A stretch of 64,000 bases of DNA from an uncultured Sulfitobacter sp. (GTDB lineage: Bacteria > Pseudomonadota > Alphaproteobacteria > Rhodobacterales > Rhodobacteraceae). The stretch covers positions 186,001 to 250,000 of the forward strand of contig NZ_CANMFS010000004.1 in assembly GCF_947497275.1 (NCBI RefSeq), read 5' to 3'. A program made the position numbers and the translations under genes. Positions 47,451-56,342 of this stretch are shown one piece after another (positions within the stretch are counted from its first letter, which is position 1; each line of letters begins with the position of its first letter). A model generated the notes under the pieces. That model did not search any database and was not told the origin of the DNA. It saw nothing but the letters and a program-made list of their open reading frames with translations.

Positions 47451-48536
47451 ATGTTCAAACCACTATTCACAGGTACAGCCGTGCTGGCTTTGATGGCGGG
47501 CACCGCGATGGCACAGGAAGTTCGCGTTTACAACTGGTCCGACTATATTGACGAAGATCTGTTGGCGAAGTTTGAAGAAGAAACCGGTATCGAACTGATC
47601 TATGACGTGTTCGACAGCAACGAAGTTCTGGAAACCAAGATGCTGGCCGGCGGGTCTGGGTATGACGTTGTTGTGCCTTCGGGCACTTTTTTGCAGCGCC
47701 AGATCACCGCAGGCGCGTTTCAGAAACTGGATCCGTCCAAGCTGCCGAACCTCGATAACATGTGGGATGTCGTCGAGCAGCGGACAGAACAGTACGATCC
47801 CGACAACGCCTATTCGATCAACTACATGTGGGGCACCACGGGCATTGGCGCGAATGTCGCAAAGGTCAAGGAAGCCTTGGGCGAAGATGCGCCTCTCGAT
47901 TCGCTCGAACTGGTCATGAATCCGGACAATATGTCCAAGCTGGCCGACTGCGGCGTTCACTTCCTTGATGCGCCGGCAGAAATGCTGCCGATGGCGCTCA
48001 AGTACATTGGCGAGGATCCCGACAGCCACGACCCCGAAGTTTTGGCGAAGGCCGAAGAGGCGATGATGCAGATCCGCCCCTACATCCAGAAATTCCACAG
48101 CTCGGAGTACATCAACGCACTGGCGAATGGCGATATCTGCGTGGCTGTCGGCTGGTCCGGCGATATTCTTCAGGCCCGTGATCGTGCCGCCGAAGCCGAC
48201 AACGGCGTCGAAATCGTTTACAACGCGCCCAAAGAGGGTGCGCAGATGTGGTTTGACCAGATGGCGATACCGGTCGACGCGCCAAACGTAGATGCCGCAC
48301 ACACGTTCCTGAACTTCATAATGGATGCCGAGAACATGGCGGCGGCGTCGAACTATGTCTATTACGCCAATGGCAACAAGGCGAGCCAGGAGTATTTGGT
48401 CGAGGACGTGATCGATGATCCGGCGATCTATCCAAGCGAGGAAACGCTTAATAACCTGTTTACCACCACGCCGTACCCACAAAAAGTGCAGCGTGTTGTG
48501 ACCCGCGCCTGGACCAAGGTGAAGTCCGGCACCTGA
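47451..48536 (+). CDS. potF: Putrescine-binding periplasmic protein (PotF/SpuD-like)
   Basis: A 361-residue binding protein with signal peptide MFKPLFTGTAVLALMAGTAMA. The mature start QEVRVYNWSDYIDEDLLAKF and KMLAGGSGYDVVVPSGTFLQ are characteristic of PotF/SpuD proteins, which bind putrescine or spermidine. WSGDILQARDRAAEADNG is also conserved. GGGAG lies about 8 bases before ATG 47451. First of five tightly spaced genes ending in a flavoprotein oxidase. Confidence 0.93.
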   Translation: MFKPLFTGTAVLALMAGTAMAQEVRVYNWSDYIDEDLLAKFEEETGIELIYDVFDSNEVLETKMLAGGSGYDVVVPSGTFLQRQITAGAFQKLDPSKLPNLDNMWDVVEQRTEQYDPDNAYSINYMWGTTGIGANVAKVKEALGEDAPLDSLELVMNPDNMSKLADCGVHFLDAPAEMLPMALKYIGEDPDSHDPEVLAKAEEAMMQIRPYIQKFHSSEYINALANGDICVAVGWSGDILQARDRAAEADNGVEIVYNAPKEGAQMWFDQMAIPVDAPNVDAAHTFLNFIMDAENMAAASNYVYYANGNKASQEYLVEDVIDDPAIYPSEETLNNLFTTTPYPQKVQRVVTRAWTKVKSGT

Positions 48537-48566
48537 GCCGATAGACAAAGGAGGCGGCGCTGTGCG

Positions 48567-49736
48567 GTGCCGCTTCTCGACGCCCTCGATCTCAAGGAAC
48601 AAAGCAACGTGAGCAGCCCTGTTTTCGCCCCTTGGGACGACCCAAATGAAAAGCCCCTCATCCGGTTCGAGAATGTTACCAAGAGGTTCGGAACCTTTAC
48701 CGCCATCGACGATCTGACAATCGACATCTATGCACAGGAGTTCTTTGCGCTACTGGGTCCGTCGGGCTGTGGCAAGACGACGATGATGCGGATGCTGGCC
48801 GGTTTCGAGACGGTGACAGAGGGCCGCATCCTGCTTTCGGGAAGCGACATTGCACAGGTAGCGCCGAACCAGCGCGCGGTGAACATGATGTTCCAATCCT
48901 ACGCCCTGTTTCCGCATCTGAGCGTCTGGGACAACATCGCGTTTGGTCTACGCCGCGACAAGATGCCCAAAGATCAGATCGAGGCCCGCGTAGCGGAGAT
49001 GCTGAAGCTCACCCGGCTCGAGAAATTCGCGCGCCGCAAGCCGCACCAGATTTCGGGGGGTCAGCGGCAGCGTGTGGCGCTTGCACGATCCTTGGCAAAG
49101 GCGCCGAAGCTGCTTTTGCTGGACGAGCCGCTGGGCGCGTTGGACAAGAAGCTGCGTCAGGAAACCCAGTTCGAGCTTATGGACATTCAGGAGGGCACCG
49201 GCACCACTTTTGTCATCGTTACCCACGATCAGGAAGAGGCGATGACCGTGGCCTCCCGCGTTGCGGTGATGGACGAGGGCCGCATCATTCAGGTCGCCAC
49301 ACCCGCCAACATCTACGAAACGCCGAATTCCGTCTATGTCGCTGATTTCATCGGCGACGTGAACATCATCAGCGGTACCACGAAACCGGCGGGCGCGGAT
49401 CGGTACCATATCGACTGGGCACCCAATCAGGCCCCGATCGTCGCGACGTCACAGAATTCGTTCAGCGAGGGACAGACCTGCCATCTGGCAATCCGGCCCG
49501 AAAAGATCACCATCGCCAAGGACAAACCGGAAGACACCGAGAACGCGGTGCAGGGCAAAGTGCTGGATATCGCGTATCTGGGTAATCTGTCGACCTATCA
49601 CGTGGAGCTGCCCGGCGGTCAGGTCATCAAGGCGCAAACCGCGAACACCCGCCGCATTTCCAACCGGGGCATCACATGGGAGGATCCGGTCTGGATCCGC
49701 TGGAACGCGACCGCTGGGGTGCTGTTGGAGCAATGA
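48567..49736 (+). CDS. potG: Polyamine ABC transporter ATPase (PotG-like)
   Basis: A 389-residue ATPase. Walker A LGPSGCGKTTMMRML, signature ISGGQRQRVALARSL, Walker B LLLLDEPLGALDKKL and C-terminal TOBE region (VLDIAYLGNLSTYHVEL). The start is uncertain: GTG 48567 follows AAAGGAGG by about 12 bases, while GTG 48609 follows AAGGAA and gives VSSPVFAPWDDP. Either keeps the full ATPase. Set potF-G-H-I. Confidence 0.92.
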   Translation: MPLLDALDLKEQSNVSSPVFAPWDDPNEKPLIRFENVTKRFGTFTAIDDLTIDIYAQEFFALLGPSGCGKTTMMRMLAGFETVTEGRILLSGSDIAQVAPNQRAVNMMFQSYALFPHLSVWDNIAFGLRRDKMPKDQIEARVAEMLKLTRLEKFARRKPHQISGGQRQRVALARSLAKAPKLLLLDEPLGALDKKLRQETQFELMDIQEGTGTTFVIVTHDQEEAMTVASRVAVMDEGRIIQVATPANIYETPNSVYVADFIGDVNIISGTTKPAGADRYHIDWAPNQAPIVATSQNSFSEGQTCHLAIRPEKITIAKDKPEDTENAVQGKVLDIAYLGNLSTYHVELPGGQVIKAQTANTRRISNRGITWEDPVWIRWNATAGVLLEQ

Positions 49737-49797
49737 TCTCGCTGTCGTGCCTATCATCAACCTCCCCGATGTACCGTTCTAACGGAGGTCGGACATA

Positions 49798-50673
49798 ATG
49801 CGCAAATTTGCCCTGATCGCCGTACCCTATGCGTGGCTGCTGGCCCTGTTCTTGATCCCGTTCCTGATCGTGTTCAAGGTTTCGCTCTCCGACACGGCGC
49901 TCGCGATTCCGCCCTATACGCCGACGCTCAAGGACGGTTTCGGTGCACTGATCGATGGCCTCGATCTTGAGAATTTCTGGTTTCTGACGACGGACGATCT
50001 TTATTACAAGGCCTATCTCAGCAGTCTGCAGATCGCACTTCTGTCGACGTTTCTGACGCTGCTCGTTGGGTATCCGATGGCCTATGGCATGGCCCGCGCG
50101 CCCGAGGAATGGCGCGCGACGCTGATGATGCTGGTGATCCTGCCGTTCTGGACGTCGTTCCTGATCCGCGTGTACGCATGGGTCGGAATCCTCAGCAACG
50201 AAGGGCTGCTGAACCAGCTTCTGCTCTGGGTCGGTGTGATCAATGAACCGCTGACGATCCTCAATACAAACACGGCGGTCTATATCGGAATCGTCTATAC
50301 CTATCTTCCGTTCATGATCCTGCCGATCTATGCCGCGCTCGACCGGATGGATGACAGCCTTATCGAAGCCGCCGAGGATCTCGGCTGTTCACGCCTGACC
50401 GCCTTCTGGCTGGTGACGGTGCCGCTGTCCAAAAACGGCATTGTCGCGGGCTGCTTTCTCGTGTTCATCCCGGCGCTGGGCGAATTTGTTATCCCCTCGC
50501 TTCTCGGAGGGTCCGGCACGCTGATGATCGGCAAAGTCCTGTTCGAAGAGTTCTTCAACAACCGTGATTGGCCGGTGGCAAGCGCGGTCGCAGTGATCCT
50601 GCTTCTTATCCTGATCGTGCCGATCGTGCTGTTCCAGCGCAACCAGCAAAAGCAGGCGGAGGCAGAGCAATGA
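49798..50673 (+). CDS. potH: Polyamine ABC transporter permease (PotH-like)
   Basis: A 291-residue permease of normal PotH size with six predicted helices. The N-terminus is FALIAVPYAWLLALFLIPFLIVF; the EAA loop is IEAAEDLGCSRLTAFWLVTVPLSKNG. ATG 49798 follows GGAGG by 9 bases. It overlaps the next permease gene by ATGA. Its ordinary length contrasts with the enlarged permease of the minus-strand set. Confidence 0.92.
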   Translation: MRKFALIAVPYAWLLALFLIPFLIVFKVSLSDTALAIPPYTPTLKDGFGALIDGLDLENFWFLTTDDLYYKAYLSSLQIALLSTFLTLLVGYPMAYGMARAPEEWRATLMMLVILPFWTSFLIRVYAWVGILSNEGLLNQLLLWVGVINEPLTILNTNTAVYIGIVYTYLPFMILPIYAALDRMDDSLIEAAEDLGCSRLTAFWLVTVPLSKNGIVAGCFLVFIPALGEFVIPSLLGGSGTLMIGKVLFEEFFNNRDWPVASAVAVILLLILIVPIVLFQRNQQKQAEAEQ

Positions 50674-51488
50674 AGCGTCTGTCCGCTTTCAACATCACCG
50701 CGCTGACGCTCGGGTTCGCATTCCTTTATCTTCCGATGATCCTGTTGGTAATCTACAGCTTCAACGCGTCCAAGCTGGTCACGGTCTGGGCGGGATTTTC
50801 TACACAATGGTACGGCGAACTTTTGCGCGACGAAGCGTTTTTGGACGCGGCTTGGGTCACGCTTCAAGTCGCCGTGATATCTTCAACAATCGCGACGGTC
50901 CTTGGGACAATGGCGGCTTATGTGCTCGTGAATTTCGGGCGCTTCTTCGGACGTACCCTGTTTTCGGGCATGATATATGCACCGCTGGTCATGCCCGAAG
51001 TCATCACGGGCCTTTCGCTGTTACTGTTGTTCATCGGCATCGGGCTGGACCGGGGTATTCTGACCATCGTATTGGCCCATACGACGTTTTCGATGTGCTA
51101 CGTCTCCGTCGTGGTCTCCTCACGGTTGATCAGCTTTGACCGTGCCCTCGAAGAGGCGGCGCTTGATCTGGGATGCAATCGGTTCGATGCGTTCCGGCTG
51201 GTCACCCTTCCCATCATTGCGCCGGCAGTCATCTCCGGATGGCTTCTGGCCTTCACGCTCAGCTTGGACGATCTGGTCATCGCGTCTTTTGTGGCGGGCC
51301 CGTCCTCCACGACGTTGCCGATCAAGATCTGGAGCGCCGTGCGCCTTGGTGTGACGCCCGAGATCAACGCGCTGTCGACGATCATGATTGCGGTCGTCAC
51401 CGTGGGAGTGATCACCGCCTCGCTGATTTCAAAGCGAAACGCCGTAGCGGCGCAGCGGGATGCGCAGGCGGCAGAGCGCGCGGAATGA
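50670..51488 (+). CDS. potI: Polyamine ABC transporter permease (PotI-like)
   Basis: A 272-residue permease of normal PotI size. FNITALTLGFAFLYLPMILLVIYSFN forms helix 1, and EEAALDLGCNRFDAFRLVTLPII is the EAA loop that contacts the ATPase. Starts at ATG 50670 overlapping the potH stop; its own stop overlaps the next gene's ATG. An open frame further upstream is the shadow of potH. Confidence 0.92.
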   Translation: MKRLSAFNITALTLGFAFLYLPMILLVIYSFNASKLVTVWAGFSTQWYGELLRDEAFLDAAWVTLQVAVISSTIATVLGTMAAYVLVNFGRFFGRTLFSGMIYAPLVMPEVITGLSLLLLFIGIGLDRGILTIVLAHTTFSMCYVSVVVSSRLISFDRALEEAALDLGCNRFDAFRLVTLPIIAPAVISGWLLAFTLSLDDLVIASFVAGPSSTTLPIKIWSAVRLGVTPEINALSTIMIAVVTVGVITASLISKRNAVAAQRDAQAAERAE

Positions 51489-52816
51489 AACGCATTTTCG
51501 GTACTTTCGCCTATGGCGATGGCCCCAGAAATGGGTGCTGGTGGGACGAAACCTGCACGATCTTGCCGCGCGGTCCCCTTGGCACTGACACGCAAACAGA
51601 TGTGGCGATCGTTGGTGCGGGTGTCACCGGGCTGAGCGCTGCCCTGCATCTGGCGCGCGCGGGGGTCGGCGCGACCGTCGTCGACGCGAACGATGTGGGT
51701 TGGGGTGCTTCGGGGCGCAACGGCGGGTTTTGCTGCCTGGGTGGCAGCAAGGCCGACGATGCCGGGATCGAAAGTCGGTTTGGCAGGGCTGGACGGCTTG
51801 CCTACCGCCGAAGCGAGCTTGAAGCGGTCCGCTTGGTGGAGCGTTTGGTCGACGAGTTGTCGCTCGACGTTGACCGGCATTCCGCCGGAGAAACCATGTT
51901 GGCGCACCGCGCCAGTGACGCGGATGCGATGCGCGTGCGAGCGGCCACAGTCTCGGAGAACTATGGCTTTGATCCGGTAGTCATTGAGAAAGATTCGCTC
52001 GCCGCCGGTGGCTTTGGGCGGTTCTTCCACGGCGGTCTGACCATTCCGGCCGGTTTCGGCCTCAACCCGCGAAAATACGTCGGGGGACTGGCTGATGCGG
52101 CCGAGGCTGCAGGTGCAACAATCTTCGGCCAAAGCGGTGTTGACCGGATCACACCGGCGCCCGGCCACCGCTGGCATCTGGACATCAACGGGGTCACGCT
52201 GTGCGCAGATCGCGTTATCGTCGCCACCAACGGCTACTCTTCCGAGGACATTCCCGACTGGCTCAGGGGTCGATTTATGCCGGGGCAATCCAACGTTCTT
52301 GTCACGCGTCCGTTGACCACTTCAGAGTTGGAGGCGCAGGGCTGGACGACAGACCAGATGTGTTACGACACCCGCAATCTGCTGCACTATTTCCGCCTGT
52401 TGCCGGACCGGCGGTTTTTGTTCGGAATGCGAGGCGGACTACTTAGCGGTCCTGCCGCCGAAATCCGCGCGCGGCGCAGGGTACGCGCGGATTTCGAATC
52501 GATGTTTCCGGCGTGGCGCGATGTGGAATCGGCTCATGCTTGGTCCGGGATGGTGTGCCTTGCACGCGACCTGATGCCATTTGTCGGCGCGGTGCCCGGG
52601 CAGAAAGGGATGTTTGCCGGTCTGTGCTATCATGGCAACGGCGTCGCAATGGGCACCTATTCCGGAGCTTTACTTGCCGCGCTCGCACAGGGCAAACCAC
52701 CCGATATGCCCTTTCCGGATGCGATGAAGACCCCGTTGCGGCGTTTCGAGCTTGGCCCGCTCCGCCGCTTGCTGATGCCTGCGGCCTATGCCGCTTATGC
52801 CTTCGCTGACCGCTAG
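51485..52816 (+). CDS. FAD-dependent amine oxidoreductase (DAO/PuuB-like)
   Basis: A 443-residue flavoprotein. The FAD motif is DVAIVGAGVTGLSAALHLARAG, followed by GASGRNGGFCCLGG, typical of the PuuB/OrdL branch of DAO oxidases. It ends with GLCYHGNGVAMGTYSGALLAALAQG. PuuB oxidises gamma-glutamylputrescine; coupling to potFGHI supports an amine substrate, but no gamma-glutamylputrescine synthetase gene is in the window. ATG 51485 overlaps the potI stop. Its TAG overlaps the flgD stop on the other strand. Confidence 0.88.
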   Translation: MKRIFGTFAYGDGPRNGCWWDETCTILPRGPLGTDTQTDVAIVGAGVTGLSAALHLARAGVGATVVDANDVGWGASGRNGGFCCLGGSKADDAGIESRFGRAGRLAYRRSELEAVRLVERLVDELSLDVDRHSAGETMLAHRASDADAMRVRAATVSENYGFDPVVIEKDSLAAGGFGRFFHGGLTIPAGFGLNPRKYVGGLADAAEAAGATIFGQSGVDRITPAPGHRWHLDINGVTLCADRVIVATNGYSSEDIPDWLRGRFMPGQSNVLVTRPLTTSELEAQGWTTDQMCYDTRNLLHYFRLLPDRRFLFGMRGGLLSGPAAEIRARRRVRADFESMFPAWRDVESAHAWSGMVCLARDLMPFVGAVPGQKGMFAGLCYHGNGVAMGTYSGALLAALAQGKPPDMPFPDAMKTPLRRFELGPLRRLLMPAAYAAYAFADR

Positions 52817-53487
52817 GCGCCTTCACGCAGTGCCGTGATGCTGCTGGCCGAAACCTGTGCTCCGCCGTTGAAAACCACCTGCGGGTCGGTCCCGTTTGTC
52901 TGTACTTCGGTGATCCGGGCGTAGGTTGCCGCCGCTTTCGACGGCAGCGTGCTGCCGTCCGCCGCCTCTCCCTCAACCGAAAAACTGTACTGACCAGCCG
53001 CAAAAGGCTTGCCGCTTTGTTGAACGCCCGCCCAAAGCACGGGGTCGTCGGAGACCGGAAGCGGGTTACGGTCCACCTCCCGTCCTTGGGCGTCGAAGAC
53101 AACAAGCTCCATCGCGGTTGCGTTGGCGGGCGGCGTCGGCAAGACTGTGATCGGCGAGCCGTCGAACGGAACCGGCCCGGTCGTGCGTGCTTCCATCCCG
53201 ATCCATCCTGCCAGTTGACCGATGCCGCCCGACCCCAGCTGTGTTGCCAATGCCTTCAGCAAATCGTTCGATTGCACCTGCTGCTCAACCATTGAAAACT
53301 GGGCAAGTTGTGCCGCATACTCCGAGTTGTCAATTGGCTCCATCGGATCCTGATACTTCGCTTGCGTCGTCAGCATCTTGATGAAGGTTTCGAAGTCAGA
53401 CGACAGCACCGCATCCGCCTGCGGTGCGTCGCTGGCCACGGTTGCGGATGTTGCGGCAGTCGCGTTGCCTGGTATGGGGGTAATCAT
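52813..53487 (-). CDS. flgD: Flagellar hook assembly protein FlgD
   Basis: A 224-residue hook cap that guides hook subunit assembly and is later discarded. The N-terminal FlgD signature is clear: FETFIKMLTTQAKYQDPMEPIDNSEYAAQLAQFSMVEQQ. The C-terminal half has the FlgD Ig-like fold (MELVVFDAQGREVDRNPL, FAAGQYSFSVEGEAADG). It follows fliK by 12 bases on the same strand. Confidence 0.94.
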   Translation of the reverse strand: MITPIPGNATAATSATVASDAPQADAVLSSDFETFIKMLTTQAKYQDPMEPIDNSEYAAQLAQFSMVEQQVQSNDLLKALATQLGSGGIGQLAGWIGMEARTTGPVPFDGSPITVLPTPPANATAMELVVFDAQGREVDRNPLPVSDDPVLWAGVQQSGKPFAAGQYSFSVEGEAADGSTLPSKAAATYARITEVQTNGTDPQVVFNGGAQVSASSITALREGA

Positions 53488-53499
53488 GGCGTGGTCTCC

Positions 53500-55377
53500 T
53501 TAAAGACGAATGTCGACACCGCCCGAGGCGGTTTTGAGAGGTGATTGAAGGGGAACGTCCGATGACGCAGGTTCGGCCCTTGCCGGCTCGGCTTCTTCTT
53601 GCGCTCCTAATCGGGATTGCGCGCCGTGATCAGTCAGTTGCCGGTTATCTGAAGCGCCTTGCCCGAACGAAAAGCTGACGTTTTCATACCCGATGCTGCG
53701 GAACGTCTGGCCAAGCTGGTCGATATGGCGGCGCATAAGATCCATCGTTTCTCCGCGCTCGGCCAGAATATTGACAACGATGCTTTTATCGTCGGTTTTG
53801 ATAGAGACGCGTACTCGGCCCAATTCCTGAGGGGCAAGCGCAATCTCGATCGGGCGGTTCGGTGTATGGTGGACAGCTTCTACGATCTGTCGCGCGACAT
53901 GCGGGGCAAGATCGCTTCGCAATGACGTTGTCGCGGTCGTTTGCGCAAGTCGTCCAGTCTCCAGCGTGAATGCGGATTCGGGCTCGGCACCCTGGATAAG
54001 TGATCGTACGGCATCGAGATCGGATGGGTCGGACATGGAAAGAGTTGTCATGCTTTGCGGCCCGTTGGTATGCATCGCGGCGATCTGCAGCCCCTGGGCG
54101 GAGAGCCCCTGTGGGTCTTGGGTGCGGCTGGGTCCAGTCTCCGCTGCGGATGCTATTCGGGCCTGGCCGATGGCATCCCGCACGCGCGGCGACACCGCAC
54201 GCGACAAGTCGGCATTTTCTTTAGTGATCGTATAGGCCGCGCCTTGCTGGACCGAAACGCGACCGCTTTCCGAAGGTCCAGAAGCGGCTCCGTTGCTCTG
54301 CCGTTCAATTCCTGTCACCAGCGACTGCGCACCCGTATCGGACCGGACGCCTGAAGGCGGCGGGGCAGACGGCGTCGCGCTTTGCAACGTTTCGGCAGAT
54401 CGCACAGGAGCTTCAAGGGCGCGGTCGATTTGCGGACCCGACTTGGAGTTGGCGACGTGCCCCGTGAGTACCAAGCCGCCCTGCCGACCAGACCGAGCCC
54501 GGCTGTCGGGAACTATGCTGCCGGAACCGATGCTGGCTGACTGATGACTGGTCCCGAAGGAGCCCGCCGGGGTTTTGTGCATCGCCGTCTCTGCACCGGA
54601 CATCGGTGCGACGGTGCGCCGTACCTGCGCAAGGGCGAGATCTCCCGTACCATCCTGCTGCGGTTCTTGCCGAAGCGATGCTGGCAGGGTGCCGGAATAA
54701 ATGGCCGTTGTCACAGATTGACCGATTGTTGGCCCCGAGGGAGAATTGTGCAAACGCAGACCGGTGGCATCTGCGGTCAGCGCGTTGGACGGATCCTGCT
54801 GGGCGATGGGGTCCCGGTGCATACCGATGTGCGCTGTGCCAGACGTGGCATGTGTAATGCCAGTCGTCGCGTGCAATCCGGACGACACACGGGTGCGATC
54901 CGCTGCGTCTTGCGGTCCGTTTCGCCGGAGAGCGGCATTCCCAGGTAATGTCGTGATCGATTCGCGGCCAATCTCGAGGTCCGCATCCATCACGGTGGGC
55001 GCGTCATCTTCCGTATGCGTTTGCGATGACAAAGCTCCATGATCGTCCAAGACGGGCTTTTTTTCCGGATCTACGCGCGCGTCCGATTCTGTCTCCCCCC
55101 CATCTTTGTCCTGAACTCCGGTGGACGCGGCGGAATCCTGTTCCGAGGGAGTGTCGGATGCCTCTGGCCCGCTGGCGGACCGTGTCTGGTTTCCGGCTTG
55201 ACCCGATGCAGCAACCGCTGCGCCGGACGCTGGCAAGGCGCTTAGCAAAGTGGCGAAGTCAGATGTTGCCCCCTGTCCTGCTTTCGTGGCGGAGGCGGTG
55301 GTGGGCGGTGCACCTTTCAGCGGTGGTGCAGGTGCAATCGATACGGATCCAGTCGCCGCCGAGGAGGTGGGATGCAT
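53500..55377 (-). CDS. fliK: Flagellar hook-length control protein FliK
   Basis: A 625-residue protein of low complexity for most of its length (rich in Ser, Thr, Gln, Ala and Pro), as expected for the exported ruler. The C-terminal Flg_hook domain at about 510-590 is recognisable: RPIEIALAPQELGRVRVSIK, then LRRHIDQLGQTFRSIGYENVS-like sequence. ATG 55377. Divergent from the flgJ-like gene. Confidence 0.87.
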   Translation of the reverse strand: MHPTSSAATGSVSIAPAPPLKGAPPTTASATKAGQGATSDFATLLSALPASGAAVAASGQAGNQTRSASGPEASDTPSEQDSAASTGVQDKDGGETESDARVDPEKKPVLDDHGALSSQTHTEDDAPTVMDADLEIGRESITTLPGNAALRRNGPQDAADRTRVSSGLHATTGITHATSGTAHIGMHRDPIAQQDPSNALTADATGLRLHNSPSGPTIGQSVTTAIYSGTLPASLRQEPQQDGTGDLALAQVRRTVAPMSGAETAMHKTPAGSFGTSHQSASIGSGSIVPDSRARSGRQGGLVLTGHVANSKSGPQIDRALEAPVRSAETLQSATPSAPPPSGVRSDTGAQSLVTGIERQSNGAASGPSESGRVSVQQGAAYTITKENADLSRAVSPRVRDAIGQARIASAAETGPSRTQDPQGLSAQGLQIAAMHTNGPQSMTTLSMSDPSDLDAVRSLIQGAEPESAFTLETGRLAQTTATTSLRSDLAPHVARQIVEAVHHTPNRPIEIALAPQELGRVRVSIKTDDKSIVVNILAERGETMDLMRRHIDQLGQTFRSIGYENVSFSFGQGASDNRQLTDHGAQSRLGAQEEAEPARAEPASSDVPLQSPLKTASGGVDIRL

Positions 55378-55430
55378 GATGAGCCTTTCGGGATTCTGCC
55401 GCGATGATGCTCACTTATCGCCGTTCTTCC

Positions 55431-55445
55431 TTACCGGTTGTTTAC
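55431..55445. promoter_or_regulatory. CtrA-like site, TTAC-N7-TTAC
   Basis: TTAC, seven bases, TTAC lies in the divergent control region of fliK and the flgJ-like gene. The CtrA consensus is TTAA-N7-TTAA, so each half has one mismatch. Spacing and place fit a flagellar regulator site. Confidence 0.3.
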
Positions 55446-55495
55446 CGCTTTCAGGCAATGCTCCCAAAAATCGCGCATATTTTAGGAGTTTACCC

Positions 55496-55768
55496 ATGAT
55501 CCCCCCCCTTTTGGCATCGCCGGTTCCTGCAGTTTCCCCAGATCCTCCGCTGATGGACGTGGCGCTAAAGCTCGAAGCGTCGTTCCTGGCCGAGATGTTG
55601 CAAAGCGCCGGCCTTGGCAAGACCAGCGAAAGCTTCGGCGGCGGTGCGGGCGAAGACCAGTTCAGCTCTTTTCTCATTCAGGAACAGGCGCTGCATATCG
55701 TGAAAGGCGGTGGCATAGGGCTGGCGCAAACATTGTTCGACGCATTGAAGGAGCGTTCAAATGACTGA
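55496..55768 (+). CDS. Rod-binding protein (FlgJ N-terminal domain only)
   Basis: A 90-residue protein matching the rod-binding domain of FlgJ: LEASFLAEMLQSAGLGKTSE then FSSFLIQEQALHIVKGGGIGLAQTLFDAL. The muramidase half of enterobacterial FlgJ is absent, as is usual in alphaproteobacteria, where a separate enzyme opens the wall. ATG 55496 follows AGGAG by 8 bases; the longer open frame upstream is the shadow of fliK. It overlaps the next gene by 8 bases. Confidence 0.85.
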   Translation: MIPPLLASPVPAVSPDPPLMDVALKLEASFLAEMLQSAGLGKTSESFGGGAGEDQFSSFLIQEQALHIVKGGGIGLAQTLFDALKERSND

Positions 55769-56114
55769 CCAAGTCATCAAACTCGACACATTGGATCAGC
55801 TGCTGGAGCAGGAGCGGGCACTACTGCTCGAAGGGAATCTTGAGGGATTGGGGAAACTGCTGCCGCAGAAAGAAGCCATCATTGAAGATCTGCTGAATGA
55901 AAGCCTGTTGAGCCGTGATGCAGTGGCACCTATCGAGCGGAAATTGCAGCGCAACCAATTGTTGCTGGACGGGGCGCTGGATGGAATCCGTGCAGTCGCC
56001 GCGCGTCTTGCTGCGCTCAGGCAGGTAAGATCGGCGCTTGATACCTACGATGCACAAGGCCGCCGCCAGACGGTCGAAACGTCAAAACACGGCACGTTGG
56101 AAAAGCGGGCCTGA
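55761..56114 (+). CDS. FlgN-like flagellar export chaperone
   Basis: A 117-residue all-helical protein (LDQLLEQERALLLEGNLEGLGKLLPQKEAI, QRNQLLLDGALDGIRAVAARL). Size, helical heptads and position beside the rod-binding protein and flagellin fit FlgN, the chaperone of hook-associated proteins. Sequence conservation in FlgN is low, so the call rests partly on context. Confidence 0.7.
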   Translation: MTDQVIKLDTLDQLLEQERALLLEGNLEGLGKLLPQKEAIIEDLLNESLLSRDAVAPIERKLQRNQLLLDGALDGIRAVAARLAALRQVRSALDTYDAQGRRQTVETSKHGTLEKRA

Positions 56115-56174
56115 TCGCGATCGACGACAGCCAGCGTGAGTTGAATAAAATGCATGGCACAGTGCGGTCCCGGT

Positions 56175-56189
56175 TTAGGGGTTCGTTAA
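56175..56189 (+). promoter_or_regulatory. CtrA-like site before flagellin gene, TTAG-N7-TTAA
   Basis: TTAG (56175-56178), seven bases, TTAA (56186-56189): one mismatch to the CtrA consensus. It lies about 155 bases before the flagellin ATG in a region without a gene. Confidence 0.4.
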
Positions 56190-56342
56190 GAGGAAAAGGG
56201 TCAGAAAGGCGATGCATCCGAACCCGGATGGCACAGGATCTGAATGGCCAGATGACTGTTTGTTTCAGAAGAAACCTTTTGTTCCGCGATCAAGCGGGAA
56301 CCATACGGCGCAAAGCGTCGAAGCGAAAAAGGAACGTGCCTC

